NCBI GenBank assembly: GCA_036393295.1
Contig: DASWHF010000069.1
Location: 1 to 39,433, forward strand
Direction of reading: 5' to 3'
From: DASWHF01 sp036393295
Lineage (GTDB): Bacteria; Pseudomonadota; Gammaproteobacteria; Acidiferrobacterales; UBA6901
DNA: 39,433 nt
Below the pieces are notes generated by a model. The model made no database searches, was not told the DNA's origin, and was given only the letters and a program-made list of their open reading frames with translations. Numbering within the stretch: position 1 is the stretch's first letter; each line of letters begins with the position of its first letter. A program made the position numbers and the translations under genes. Below, in pieces: positions 10,354-18,618 of the stretch.

Positions 10354-11217
10354 ATGTCCATCCATTTTCTAAGACGCCGGATCGCCTTGCTGGCGGCCGG
10401 CCTGTTGCTGTCGGTCACGGCGGCCGCCGATCCGTCCGGCGCGCCGGTGGTGCGCTTTCTGCTGAGCTTCGACGACGGGCCGAGCGCGGTGCCTGCGGTC
10501 AATCCGACCGGCGCCATCCTCGACCGGCTCGCCGAGAACTCCCTGCAACCGGGCATCAAGGCGGTGTTCTTCGTGCAGACGCGCAACCAGGGCGGCGGTG
10601 GTACCGACATCGGGCGGGCGCTGATGGAGCGCATGCATGGCGAGGGCCATGTGCTGGCGCTGCACAGCGGGACGACGCGCGGCCACATCAATCACACCCG
10701 CATGCCGCGCGACGAGCTCGCGGCCTCGCTCGCCGCGGGCGCCGCCGACCTGCGCCGCGTCACCGGGCGCGCGCCGCGCTACATCCGGCCGCCGTACTGG
10801 GCGTACAACCTCGATACCCTGGAGCGTTACCGGGTGCAGGGCTTGAGCATGCTGCTCGACGACGTCGCCTTCGGCGACGGCAAGATCCACGGCTACTCGT
10901 CCAACCGCCGCATTGCCGCGCTGGTGCGCGCCGAGCTCACCCGGGTGGCGGCGGCGATCCGCGCCGGACTGATGCCGGCGCTCGACGGCGTGTATCCGGT
11001 GGTGGTCACGCTGCACGACACCAATCCGGCGACCGCCCGCGATCTCGAACGCTACCTCGCGTACCTGGTGAACGAGCCCGCCGCCGTCGGCCTCGCGGTG
11101 GCCGAGCGCCCGTTCTACGATGCCACCGACACGATCGACGAGGTGCTCGCGCTGCGCGCGGTCCACGAACCCCACACCCGCACCAGCCTCGCCCCGGCCC
11201 GCCACGCCTACCAATAG
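10354..11217 (+). CDS. Secreted polysaccharide deacetylase family protein
   Basis: 287-residue NodB-fold (carbohydrate esterase 4) protein. Residues 1-25 look like a Sec signal peptide (RRRIALLAAGLLLSVTAAA). The metal-binding motif 1 is LSFDDGPS, the His motif is HSGTTRGHINH, motif 3 is RPPYW, and a late LHDTNP holds the C-terminal histidine. The family removes N- or O-acetyl groups from peptidoglycan, chitin-like polymers or biofilm polysaccharide; the substrate cannot be told here. It begins 47 bases after the cNMP/rhodanese gene and is followed by the short repeat element at 11274. Confidence 0.85.
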   Translation: MSIHFLRRRIALLAAGLLLSVTAAADPSGAPVVRFLLSFDDGPSAVPAVNPTGAILDRLAENSLQPGIKAVFFVQTRNQGGGGTDIGRALMERMHGEGHVLALHSGTTRGHINHTRMPRDELAASLAAGAADLRRVTGRAPRYIRPPYWAYNLDTLERYRVQGLSMLLDDVAFGDGKIHGYSSNRRIAALVRAELTRVAAAIRAGLMPALDGVYPVVVTLHDTNPATARDLERYLAYLVNEPAAVGLAVAERPFYDATDTIDEVLALRAVHEPHTRTSLAPARHAYQ

Positions 11218-11273
11218 CCGGGCCGGCTCGCGTCAAGGTAGAACTTGGTCAGGCTTGGTGAGCCGAATGATTA

Positions 11274-11359
11274 GCCACGGGGGTCGCGGGGGGCACGGGG
11301 GTATCAAGTGTGGCAACTGCATAATTGACTTTCCCCGTGTCCCCCGTGCTCCCCGTGGC
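11274..11359. repeat. GCCACGGGG/CCCCGTGGC inverted-arm element, short copy A
   Basis: Left arm about 11274-11301, right arm about 11331-11359, each made of three 9-bp units (CACGGGGGT-type on the left, reverse complement on the right). The core between the arms is about 29 bases. An ATG at 11267 reads MISHG through the left arm, the same five codons as the gene-bearing copy at 22599, and runs to a stop at 11362 (31 codons). That suggests an internal deletion derivative. It starts 56 bases after the deacetylase stop. Confidence 0.8.
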
Positions 11360-11406
11360 TGACAGGTTTTAATTCGTAATCGACTTTTCCCCGCTTGCGG
11401 ACGCGA

Positions 11407-11952
11407 TCAGCGCGGGCCCGGCGGGCGGCGCAGCTCGCCGATGTGCAGGTCGAAGCGGCCGGCGCGGCGGTCGGCGAAGTAGTGCTCGAGCGTAAAGCGC
11501 ACCACCGGGAAGGCGAGTTCCTCCCAGGGGATCCGGGCCTCCTCGAAAAGCGCCGTTTCCAGGCTCTCGGCACCCGGCTGGTGCTCGAGCGCCAGCAGGC
11601 GGCTGCGGAAGATCAGGTACACCTGGTTGATGTGCGGCAGGTTGTAGAGCGAGAACAGCGATCCGATCTCGACCGCCGCGTTGGCCTCCTCGCGCGTCTC
11701 GCGGGCCGCGGCCTCCAGCGTGGTCTCGCCGTTCTCCATGAAGCCGGCCGGCAGCGTCCACAGCCCGTAGCGCGGCTCGATGGCGCGCCGGCACAGCAGC
11801 ACCCGGTCGTCCCATTCCGGAATGCAGCCGACCACCAGCTTCGGGTTCTGGTAGTGAATGGTACGGCACTGATCACAGATGAAGCGCGGCAGGTTGTCGC
11901 CGGGCGGGATGCGCAGGTTCACGGGGGCGCCGCAGTGGCTGCAGAATTTCAT
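11407..11952 (-). CDS. Nudix hydrolase with N-terminal zinc ribbon
   Basis: 181-residue hydrolase of nucleoside-diphosphate-linked compounds. The N-terminus carries a zinc ribbon (CSHCG ... CDQC, about residues 4-30). The Nudix box follows (GFMENGETTLEAAARETREEANAAV region, about residues 71-95) with the G, E, RE and EE positions present; the last conserved glycine is asparagine. This layout resembles NADH-pyrophosphatase-like and ADP-ribose-type Nudix proteins, but the NudC-specific motif is not seen, so the substrate is open. The ATG at 11952 directly precedes the zinc ribbon. It converges with the deacetylase gene; the space between holds repeat copy A. Confidence 0.88.
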   Translation of the reverse strand: MKFCSHCGAPVNLRIPPGDNLPRFICDQCRTIHYQNPKLVVGCIPEWDDRVLLCRRAIEPRYGLWTLPAGFMENGETTLEAAARETREEANAAVEIGSLFSLYNLPHINQVYLIFRSRLLALEHQPGAESLETALFEEARIPWEELAFPVVRFTLEHYFADRRAGRFDLHIGELRRPPGPR

Positions 11953-12153
11953 CGCGGTTGTCCTGGGGGTCGATCGCGACCGGGACGGGGACAATGTCGA
12001 TAATACCACCGATGCCGCCGTCCGCGAGACGGTATCGGCCGAAGGGGGTGTTCCGGGGGTGATGCGGTGCGACGGCGCGCCACTGCGCGACCCGCCGCAC
12101 ACCGCGGGCCGGCGTCGTGCGCCGCGCCCGCGGTGGGCGAAAGTCCGTGTCGG

Positions 12154-12477
12154 TTAAACCATGTCCTTGAGTGTCTTGAGCGGCAGGATCTTCACCACGT
12201 TGCGCGCCGGCTTGGCCTTGAACATGACCTCCTCTTTGGTGAAGGGATTGATGCCCTTGCGTGCCGGGGTCGCCGGCTTGCGCACCACCTTGACCTTCAT
12301 CAGCCCGTACAGGTTCACCACGCCCGGGCCGCTCTTCAGGTCGCGCTTGATGATGTTGGAAAGCTCCTCGAACACGGCGTTGACGTCCTTGCGTTTGAGG
12401 TCGGTCTTCTCGGCGATGGTGGAAAGAAGCTCGGACTTGGTGGTGGGTTTCTTCGCGGACTTACTCTTTGTTGCCAT
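12154..12477 (-). CDS. HU/IHF-family DNA-binding protein
   Basis: 107-residue nucleoid-associated protein. After a lysine-rich N-terminal tail (MATKSKSAKKP) comes the HU body: SELLSTIAEKTDLKRKDVNAVFEEL, then the beta-arm region with RKGINPFTKEEV and KAKPARNVVKI. In HU the arm is typically GRNPQTG; here it is KGINPFTKE, so this is a divergent HU-like paralogue, not the main HU. It would bend or coat DNA. Start ATG at 12477 with GGGAGCG just upstream. The 285 bases between it and the divergent yajD contain AT-rich stretches that likely hold both promoters; no gene is seen there. Confidence 0.88.
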   Translation of the reverse strand: MATKSKSAKKPTTKSELLSTIAEKTDLKRKDVNAVFEELSNIIKRDLKSGPGVVNLYGLMKVKVVRKPATPARKGINPFTKEEVMFKAKPARNVVKILPLKTLKDMV

Positions 12478-12762
12478 GATTCGCTCCCAGGTGGTGGTGT
12501 GGTTTGGGCTCAAGCGCCGATAAATTAGCACAATTCGCCAGGCAAAAATAGAACGGCGTGCATGCGGAACCGCCATTTGCGGCTCCCGCGGCTGGCCGGA
12601 TTATAAGATTGATCCCGGGACGCAACAACCGCGCCACCGCGCGCCACGGCCGCCGGCTAACGGAATGAAACCAAAAACGTTTTGTCATCCGTCCCGACGG
12701 CGTGGCGGATTTCGTATTAGCGAATTATTATCTATGGAAATTCACACCGAGGAGTTTCGGCC

Positions 12763-13164
12763 ATGACGAGCAAGCACCGACCGCGGCCGCCGGCCACCGG
12801 CGGCGGACGCGGTGACCGTCTCGACGACATCGTCAGCCGCGCGCGCCGCGAGCAGGACGCGCGCCTGGCCGGCTACCGGGAGCAGTCCTTGCGCATCCAT
12901 CCCTGGGTCTGCGGGCGCTGCGGGCGCGAGTTCACGCGCGAGAACCTGCACCTCCTGACGGTGCACCATAAGGATCACAACCACGACAACAACCCGCCCG
13001 ACGGCAGCAACTGGGAGAACCTCTGCGTCTATTGCCACGACAACGAGCACGCCCGCTACCAGGACCATCAGGCGGGCGGCGGCGCTACCGGGAGCGGCGC
13101 CGCCCATACCGGCGCCACGCACAAGGCGCTCGCCGGACTCAAGGATTTGCTCAAGCCGAAGTGA
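12763..13164 (+). CDS. yajD: YajD-family HNH nuclease
   Basis: 133-residue HNH endonuclease-fold protein. The core is HPWVCGRCGREF (first zinc-ribbon CxxC), LTVHHKDHNHDNNP (the HH of the HNH motif), GSNWENLCVYCHDNEH (N, second CxxC and H). This matches E. coli YajD closely in motif order and length. Its biological role is not established in the family. ATG at 12763 with GAGGAG ten bases upstream. A Gly/Ala/His-rich linker (GGGATGSGAAHTGATH) precedes the final LAGLKDLLKPK helix. Confidence 0.9.
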   Translation: MTSKHRPRPPATGGGRGDRLDDIVSRARREQDARLAGYREQSLRIHPWVCGRCGREFTRENLHLLTVHHKDHNHDNNPPDGSNWENLCVYCHDNEHARYQDHQAGGGATGSGAAHTGATHKALAGLKDLLKPK

Positions 13165-13244
13165 GCGCCGGGCGGCGTTTGGGGCGCCGCCACGGCGGGC
13201 GTATACTGGCCGGCCCCAGGGCATCGATGCACGGAGGGTCGCTC

Positions 13245-13727
13245 ATGGGAATGTCGAGAACCCTGCAGCGTTACCTGGACGCGCACCGCGTCCGCTACAA
13301 GCTGGTGCCGCACCGCCGCACCGCGTCGGCGATCGCCACGGCCCACGCCGCGAATGTGCCGGCTGGCTGCCTGGCCAAGTCGGTGGTCCTCGAAGACGCG
13401 CGCGGCTACCTGCTGGCGGTCCTGCCGGCCAATCACCGGCTCGAGCTGTCGAGTCTCCAGAGCATGCTTAAGCGCGAACTCGACCTGGCCAGCGAGCGCG
13501 AGGCCGAGTCGCTGTTCGGGGACTGCGAGCCCGGCGCCATTCCGCCGTTTGGCGAACCCTACGGCGTCGAGGAGGTGGTGGACGACAGCTTGCGCGAATC
13601 GCCGGCGGTTTTCTTCGAGTCCGGCGACCACGGTGCCTTGGTCTGTGTCAGCAACCGCGTGTTCCGCACCCTGGTCCGGCGTTGCCGGCACGGCCGTTTC
13701 AGCGAGCGCCGGGACAATGTAATTTAG
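13245..13727 (+). CDS. YbaK/EbsC-type aminoacyl-tRNA deacylase domain protein
   Basis: 160-residue single-domain protein of the YbaK/ProX family that hydrolyses mischarged aminoacyl-tRNAs in trans. Visible features: YKLVPHRRTASAIATAHAA, the conserved lysine in LAKSVVL, then LAVLPANHRLEL and a final VCVSNRVF. The exact specificity (Cys-tRNAPro, Ala-tRNAPro or others) cannot be assigned. Start ATG 13245; a second ATG lies two codons later. An AT-rich sequence follows the stop. Confidence 0.82.
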   Translation: MGMSRTLQRYLDAHRVRYKLVPHRRTASAIATAHAANVPAGCLAKSVVLEDARGYLLAVLPANHRLELSSLQSMLKRELDLASEREAESLFGDCEPGAIPPFGEPYGVEEVVDDSLRESPAVFFESGDHGALVCVSNRVFRTLVRRCRHGRFSERRDNVI

Positions 13728-13803
13728 AAAAATCATATACTTAGGATATATCCCGGGCCGTGGCCACCCCCGCGGGCGCCTGCCCTCACAGGCTCAATTC
13801 CGC

Positions 13804-13809
13804 TATAAT
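13804..13809 (+). promoter_or_regulatory. Possible -10 element of the fmdB-DUF502-aspS operon
   Basis: A perfect TATAAT lies 70 bases before the fmdB start in an otherwise GC-rich spacer. No convincing -35 box is visible at the right spacing, so this is a weak call. Confidence 0.3.
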
Positions 13810-13878
13810 AGGCCATTGATTTTAAGCAGTTTCGCCCCCAGATTCGGCGAGACCCTTTTTGCGCTGTGGAGTGCGACC

Positions 13879-14163
13879 ATGCCGATCTATGAATACGTTT
13901 GCCAGTCCTGCGGCCACGAGCTCGAGCTGATCCAGAAAATCAGCGACGCGGCGCCCACCGATTGCCCGGAGTGCGCCAAGCCGGAGTTGAAGAAGCGAAT
14001 CTCCGCGGCCGGTTTTCAGCTCAAGGGCAGCGGCTGGTATGTCACCGACTTCAAGGGTGGATCGAAGAAGAAGGACAAGGGCGAATCAGGCGGCGAGTCG
14101 AGCGGTGACGCCACGCCGGCCAAGACCGGCGGCTGTGGTGGCGGTAGCTGCGGCTGCCACTAG
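13879..14163 (+). CDS. FmdB-family zinc-ribbon protein
   Basis: 94-residue protein that begins MPIYEYVCQSCGHELE, the FmdB regulatory-domain signature, with two CxxC pairs (CQSC and CPEC) binding zinc. The tail is Gly/Cys-rich (GGCGGGSCGCH), common in this family. Despite the name, its role in most bacteria is unknown. It opens the conserved run fmdB-DUF502-aspS-nudB, so it is probably co-transcribed with aspS. The ATG at 13879 is set by the conserved N-terminus; earlier in-frame codons are not conserved family sequence. Confidence 0.92.
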   Translation: MPIYEYVCQSCGHELELIQKISDAAPTDCPECAKPELKKRISAAGFQLKGSGWYVTDFKGGSKKKDKGESGGESSGDATPAKTGGCGGGSCGCH

Positions 14164-14205
14164 CAACGACCGCGACAACACTTGTCCCCTCCCCATCGCA
14201 GCGTT

Positions 14206-14823
14206 ATGGGCGCCCTGCGTCGTTATCTGATTGCCGGGCTGCTGGTCTGGCTGCCGCTTGCGGTCACGGCGCTGCTGGTCAAGTTCCTGATCGACCTCAT
14301 GGACGGGACGCTGCAGTTCCTGCCCACCGCCTGGCACCCGGACGTTCTGCTGGGCGTCAAAATTCCGGGACTCGGGCTGCTGCTGTCGCTGGCGGTGCTG
14401 TTACTGACGGGCGTGGTGGTCACCAACCTGATGGGTCGCTCGATGGTCGCGGTCTGGGAGCGGCTGCTCGGTCGCATTCCGGTGGTGAGCGCCATCTACT
14501 CGGCCACCAAGCAGCTCACCGAGACCCTGTTCAGCAGCACCGGCAAATCGTTTCGCAAGGTCGTGCTGGTGCAGTATCCGCGTCCGGGCCTGTGGACCAT
14601 CGGCTTTCTGACCGGCGACGGGGCGGCCGAAGCCATCGCCAGGACCGGGCGCGACCTGGTGCACATCTTCGTTCCAACCACCCCGAACCCCACTTCCGGT
14701 TTCTTCCTGATGGTGCCCAAAGAGGACTTGTTGGAGCTCGACATGCCGGTCGATGCCGGTGTCAAACTGATCCTGTCGGCCGGCGCGGTCGCGCCGGCCG
14801 GCAAAAAGACCCCCCTGGCCTGA
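14206..14823 (+). CDS. DUF502 family inner-membrane protein
   Basis: 205-residue membrane protein. Two hydrophobic segments are evident (about residues 8-30, LIAGLLVWLPLAVTALLV, and about 50-75, around LLLSLAVLLLTGVVV), followed by a soluble C-terminal domain with GRIPVVSAIYSATKQ, FRKVVLVQYPRPG and PTTPNPTSGFF, all typical of DUF502. Function unknown; in many gammaproteobacteria it lies between fmdB and aspS as here. Start ATG 14206, 42 bases after the fmdB stop. Confidence 0.93.
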   Translation: MGALRRYLIAGLLVWLPLAVTALLVKFLIDLMDGTLQFLPTAWHPDVLLGVKIPGLGLLLSLAVLLLTGVVVTNLMGRSMVAVWERLLGRIPVVSAIYSATKQLTETLFSSTGKSFRKVVLVQYPRPGLWTIGFLTGDGAAEAIARTGRDLVHIFVPTTPNPTSGFFLMVPKEDLLELDMPVDAGVKLILSAGAVAPAGKKTPLA

Positions 14824-14908
14824 GCGCGGTCGCGTAGTATCATAGGCGGCTTGTCGCGCCCCGGCCGGCGACGACCCATTTTCCCGGTAACTTTAGGAAT
14901 TTCGCATC

Positions 14909-16705
14909 ATGCGCAGTCATTATTGCGGACAGATCGACCCCTCCCTCGTCGGCCGGGACGTGACCCTGTGCGGCTGGGTGCACCGCCGGCGCGACCACGG
15001 CGGGGTGATCTTCGTCGATCTGCGCGATCGCCACGGCCTGGTGCAGGTGGTCTTCGACCCCGAGCATGCCGAGTCCTTCCGCGCCGCCGAACAGCTGCGC
15101 AGCGAGTACGTGCTGCGCGTGCAGGGCGCCGTGCGCAAGCGCCCGGCGGGCACCGAGAACCCGCATCTGCCGACCGGTGCGGTCGAGGTGCTGGTGGCCG
15201 GGGTCGAGGTGCTGAACAAGTCCGAGGCGCTGCCCTTCCAGCTCGACGAGCCGGAGTTGAGCGAGAGCGTGCGCCTGAAGTACCGTTACCTGGATCTGCG
15301 CCGCGAGGTGATGCGCAACAATATCCTGCTGCGTCACCGGCTGGCGCGCAGCCTGCGCCGCTATCTCGAGGACCACGAGTTCGTCGAGATCGAGACGCCG
15401 GTGCTCACCAAGTCGACCCCCGAGGGCGCGCGCGACTACCTGGTGCCGAGCCGCACCCACCCCGGTCATTTCTTCGCGCTGCCGCAGTCGCCGCAGCTGT
15501 TCAAGCAGTTGCTCATGGTGTCCGGCTTCGAGCGCTACTACCAGATCACGCGCTGCTTCCGCGACGAGGACCTGCGTGCCGACCGCCAGCCGGAGTTCAC
15601 CCAGCTCGACATCGAGACCTCGTTCCTGGACGAGGACGGGGTCATGGGCCTGATGGAGGAGATGATCCGCACCACCTTCAAGCAGGTGTTGGACGTCGAG
15701 CTGCCGGATCCGTTTCCGCGCATGACTTATGCCGAGGCGGTGGCGCGCTTCGGCGTCGACCGGCCCGACCTGCGAGTGCCGCTCGAGCTGGTCGACGTCG
15801 GCGACCTGATGAAGGCCGTCGAGTTCAAGGTGTTCTCCGGACCGGCCAGCAACCCCGGCGGGCGCGTCGCCGGCCTGCGCGTGCCGGACGGCGGCCGGTT
15901 GTCGCGCAAGGAGATCGACGACTACACCGCCTTCGTCGCCAACTACGGTGCCAAGGGTCTCGCCTACATCAAGGTCAACGAATGGGCCAGGGGCCGCGAC
16001 GGCCTGCAGTCGCCGATTCTCAAGTTCCTGCCGGACGCGGTGATCAATGAGATCATGCTGCGTTGCGGCGCGCGCGACGGCGACCTGATCTTCTTCGGCG
16101 CCGACCAGGCCAAGGTCGTCAACGACGCGCTCGGCGCGCTGCGCCTGAAGCTCGGCCAGGACCTGAAACTGGTGGAGGCGGGCTGGCGGCCGCTGTGGGT
16201 GGTGGACTTTCCGATGTTCGAGTACGACGCCGACGCCAAGCGCTGGCAGGCGCTGCACCACCCGTTCACCGCGCCGAAGGCCGGCGACGCCGAGCGCATC
16301 GACATCGATCCGGCCAACGCGCTGTCGCGCGCCTACGACATGGTGCTGAATGGCTCGGAGATCGGCGGCGGCTCGATCCGCATCCATCGCGGGGACGTGC
16401 AGGAGAAGGTTTTCGGCCTGCTCGGCATCGGCCCGGACGAGGCGCGCGCCAAGTTCGGCTTCCTGCTCGACGCGCTGCGCTACGGTGCGCCGCCGCACGG
16501 CGGCATCGCCTTCGGCCTCGACCGCATCGCGGCGCTCATGGCCGGCGCCGAGTCGATCCGCGACGTCATCGCCTTCCCCAAGACCCAGAAGGCCGCCTGC
16601 CTGCTGACCGAGGCGCCGAGCGTCGTCGACGACGCCCAGCTGCGCGAACTGCATATCAAACTCCGTAAGCCGGTAGTGGCCACCGGGGAGGAGAAGGCGG
16701 ATTAA
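14909..16705 (+). CDS. aspS: Aspartyl-tRNA synthetase
   Basis: Class II synthetase of 598 residues that charges tRNA-Asp. The N-terminal OB fold (about 1-110) is followed by the catalytic core: motif 2 region RCFRDEDLRADRQPEFTQLD, the bacterial insertion domain in the middle, and motif 3 GLDRIAALM near 545. Two anticodon-domain residues deserve note: His in RRRDHGG (about residue 30) and Gly in KRPAG (about 81). They correspond by my reading to the H31/G83 pair described for the non-discriminating AspRS of Pseudomonas aeruginosa, which also charges tRNA-Asn. If so the cell makes Asn-tRNA through GatCAB. Start ATG 14909. The stop is followed after 9 bases by repeat copy B. Confidence 0.97.
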   Translation: MRSHYCGQIDPSLVGRDVTLCGWVHRRRDHGGVIFVDLRDRHGLVQVVFDPEHAESFRAAEQLRSEYVLRVQGAVRKRPAGTENPHLPTGAVEVLVAGVEVLNKSEALPFQLDEPELSESVRLKYRYLDLRREVMRNNILLRHRLARSLRRYLEDHEFVEIETPVLTKSTPEGARDYLVPSRTHPGHFFALPQSPQLFKQLLMVSGFERYYQITRCFRDEDLRADRQPEFTQLDIETSFLDEDGVMGLMEEMIRTTFKQVLDVELPDPFPRMTYAEAVARFGVDRPDLRVPLELVDVGDLMKAVEFKVFSGPASNPGGRVAGLRVPDGGRLSRKEIDDYTAFVANYGAKGLAYIKVNEWARGRDGLQSPILKFLPDAVINEIMLRCGARDGDLIFFGADQAKVVNDALGALRLKLGQDLKLVEAGWRPLWVVDFPMFEYDADAKRWQALHHPFTAPKAGDAERIDIDPANALSRAYDMVLNGSEIGGGSIRIHRGDVQEKVFGLLGIGPDEARAKFGFLLDALRYGAPPHGGIAFGLDRIAALMAGAESIRDVIAFPKTQKAACLLTEAPSVVDDAQLRELHIKLRKPVVATGEEKAD

Positions 16706-16714
16706 GATCGATTT

Positions 16715-16799
16715 GCCACGGGGGTTACGGGGAGCACGGGGAAAGATGTTGTTAAGGAATGTTCTTCCGTTCCCCGTGTCCCCCGTGCTCCCCGTGGCA
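16715..16799. repeat. GCCACGGGG/CCCCGTGGC inverted-arm element, short copy B
   Basis: Left arm about 16715-16741, right arm about 16770-16799, three 9-bp units per arm, core about 28 bases. It begins 9 bases after the aspS stop and ends 30 bases before nudB, so it sits inside an operon. In RNA it would fold into one long GC-rich hairpin. Confidence 0.82.
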
Positions 16800-16829
16800 G
16801 TAGTGCCTTTCCGACATGGCCGAGCCGAC

Positions 16830-17312
16830 ATGACCGAACCCAGGTACAAACGCCCCGAGTCGGTGCTGGTCGTGGTCTACACCCGCGCCGGCAAGGTGCT
16901 GATGCTGCGCCGTGCCGATCACCCCGAGTTCTGGCAGTCGATCACCGGCAGCATGGAATGGCAGGACGCCGCGCCGCTGGCCGCGGCGGTCCGCGAGCTG
17001 CGCGAGGAGACCGGCATCGAGGTATCCCCACAGGCGCTGCGGGATTGGCGCATCACCCGCCAGTTCGAGATCTTCCCGCAATGGCGCCACAGGTATGCGC
17101 CGGGCGTGCGCTACAACACCGAGCACTGCTTTTCGCTTGAACTTCCCGACGAATCCGATATAAATGTCAGTCCGACCGAGCATTCCGAGTACGCCTGGGT
17201 GACGTTCGCGGAGGCGGTCGAACGGGTGTTTTCCTGGACCAATCGTGATGCCCTGCGCGCCCTGATGGCGGAGCGGGAGGTGGAAAGTGGCCGAGACGGC
17301 GCTGGCGGTTGA
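16830..17312 (+). CDS. nudB: Dihydroneopterin triphosphate pyrophosphatase (Nudix)
   Basis: 160-residue Nudix hydrolase placed right after aspS, the usual place of nudB, whose product removes pyrophosphate from dihydroneopterin triphosphate in folate synthesis. Supporting sequence: KRPESVLVVVYT, FWQSITGSMEW, RELREETG, and the late WRHRYAPGVRYNTEH typical of NudB. The Nudix box is slightly unusual: there is one extra residue between the first Gly and RE, and the first conserved Glu is replaced (WQDAAP), while RELREETG is intact. ATG 16830 chosen because the upstream codons come from the repeat. The end overlaps the nadA start by 26 bases. Confidence 0.88.
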   Translation: MTEPRYKRPESVLVVVYTRAGKVLMLRRADHPEFWQSITGSMEWQDAAPLAAAVRELREETGIEVSPQALRDWRITRQFEIFPQWRHRYAPGVRYNTEHCFSLELPDESDINVSPTEHSEYAWVTFAEAVERVFSWTNRDALRALMAEREVESGRDGAGG

Positions 17313-18387
17313 GCAATTCGATGCCTTGAGCGACGCCGATCTGGACGCGCGCATCCGCGCGGCCAGGGCGGCCCTGGGTGAGCGCCTGGTGATCCTCGGG
17401 CATCACTACCAGCGCGAGGAGGTGTTCCGGCACGCCGACCACTCCGGCGACTCGTTGAAGCTCTCGCGGCTTGCGGCCGATTCCTCGGCCGATTACATCG
17501 TGTTCTGCGGTGTGCACTTCATGGCCGAGGTCGCGGATATTCTCTCGCGGCCGGAGCAGATTTCCATATTGCCCGACCTGTCCGCCGGCTGCTCGATGGC
17601 CGACATGGCCAGCCTCGCCAAGGTCGAGCGCGCCTGGAAGGAGCTCGCCCGGGTACTGGACGTGGAGGGCGCGGTCACGCCGGTCACCTATATCAATTCG
17701 TCCGCCGATCTCAAGGCCTTCTGCGGCCGCCACGGCGGCCTGGTCTGCACCTCGACCAATGCGCGTCAGGTGCTCGACTGGTCGTTCGCGCAGTGCGAGA
17801 AGGTGCTGTTCTTCCCCGACCAGCACTTGGGCCGCAACACCGGCCACCGCATGGGCATCCCGCTCGAGCGGATGGTGGTGTGGGATTTCAACCAGCCGCG
17901 CGGGGGCTTGAGCGTCGAGCAGATCAAACAGGCGCGCATCATATTATGGAAGGGCTTCTGCTCGGTGCACCAGATGTTCAAGCCCGAGCATATCGACGCC
18001 TTCCGCGCGCGTGTGCCGGACGGCAAGGTGATCTCGCATCCGGAATGTTCCTTCGAGGTCTGCGAGCAGTCCGATCATGTCGGCTCCACCGAGTTCATCA
18101 TCAAGACCGTCGCCGAGTCCAAGCCCGGCACCCACTGGCTGGTCGGCACCGAGCTCAACCTGGTCAACCGCCTGCACGAGTCGCAGCGCCGCGACGGCAA
18201 GATCGTCGAGTTCATGGCGCCGACGGTGTGCATGTGCTCCACCATGTTCCGCATCGACCCGCAGCACCTCTTGTGGACGCTCGAGAACCTGGTCGCGGGC
18301 CGGGTGGTGAATCGCATCCAGGTCCCGCCGGCCGAGGCGGAACAGGCGCGCGTCGCCCTGGAACGCATGCTCGCCGTGTCGCCCTGA
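17287..18387 (+). CDS. nadA: Quinolinate synthase A
   Basis: 366-residue [4Fe-4S] enzyme that condenses iminoaspartate with dihydroxyacetone phosphate to quinolinate in de novo NAD synthesis. Signatures: ILGHHYQREEV, HFMAEVADIL, the cluster cysteines in LSAGCSMADM, HPECSFEVC and APTVCMCSTMF, TYINSSAD, and GTELNLVNRL. The GTG at 17287 is preceded by GGGAGG six bases upstream, which decides the start and gives an overlap with nudB, so the two are likely co-translated. No nadB or nadC is in the window. Confidence 0.96.
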   Translation: MAETALAVEQFDALSDADLDARIRAARAALGERLVILGHHYQREEVFRHADHSGDSLKLSRLAADSSADYIVFCGVHFMAEVADILSRPEQISILPDLSAGCSMADMASLAKVERAWKELARVLDVEGAVTPVTYINSSADLKAFCGRHGGLVCTSTNARQVLDWSFAQCEKVLFFPDQHLGRNTGHRMGIPLERMVVWDFNQPRGGLSVEQIKQARIILWKGFCSVHQMFKPEHIDAFRARVPDGKVISHPECSFEVCEQSDHVGSTEFIIKTVAESKPGTHWLVGTELNLVNRLHESQRRDGKIVEFMAPTVCMCSTMFRIDPQHLLWTLENLVAGRVVNRIQVPPAEAEQARVALERMLAVSP

Positions 18388-18417
18388 CCGGAGGTCTGCC
18401 GAGCTTGAGAATAATCC

Positions 18418-18519
18418 TGTAGGCGGGGCTTCCAGCCCCGCCATGCACGGCGTTGATCGAACCTCCATGCATCCTGGATGGTCGCGCCTTCGATGGCGGG
18501 GCAGGATGCCCCGCCTACA
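18418..18519. repeat. TGTAGGCGGGGC-type inverted-repeat element
   Basis: Arms 18418-18444 and 18493-18519 are 27 bases each and match inverted at about 25 positions. Each arm is itself palindromic (GGCGGGG ... CCCCGCC). The 48-base core contains a GCATCCTGGATG dyad. It lies between nadA and the hydrolase gene. A related but perfect version occurs at 31216-31273. Confidence 0.8.
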
Positions 18520-18618
18520 AGGACCAGACGAATTCCCTGGGAGGGATACCCGGCCCCGCTGATTCGATCGCTCCGATACGCACCGTCGTGCCCTGAATCA
18601 TCGTTTATAATCCCCGGC

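Noticed and set aside
14840..16849. 669-codon minus-strand frame opposite aspS
   Set aside because: Antisense shadow; composition and lack of motifs fit a mirror of aspS codon bias.
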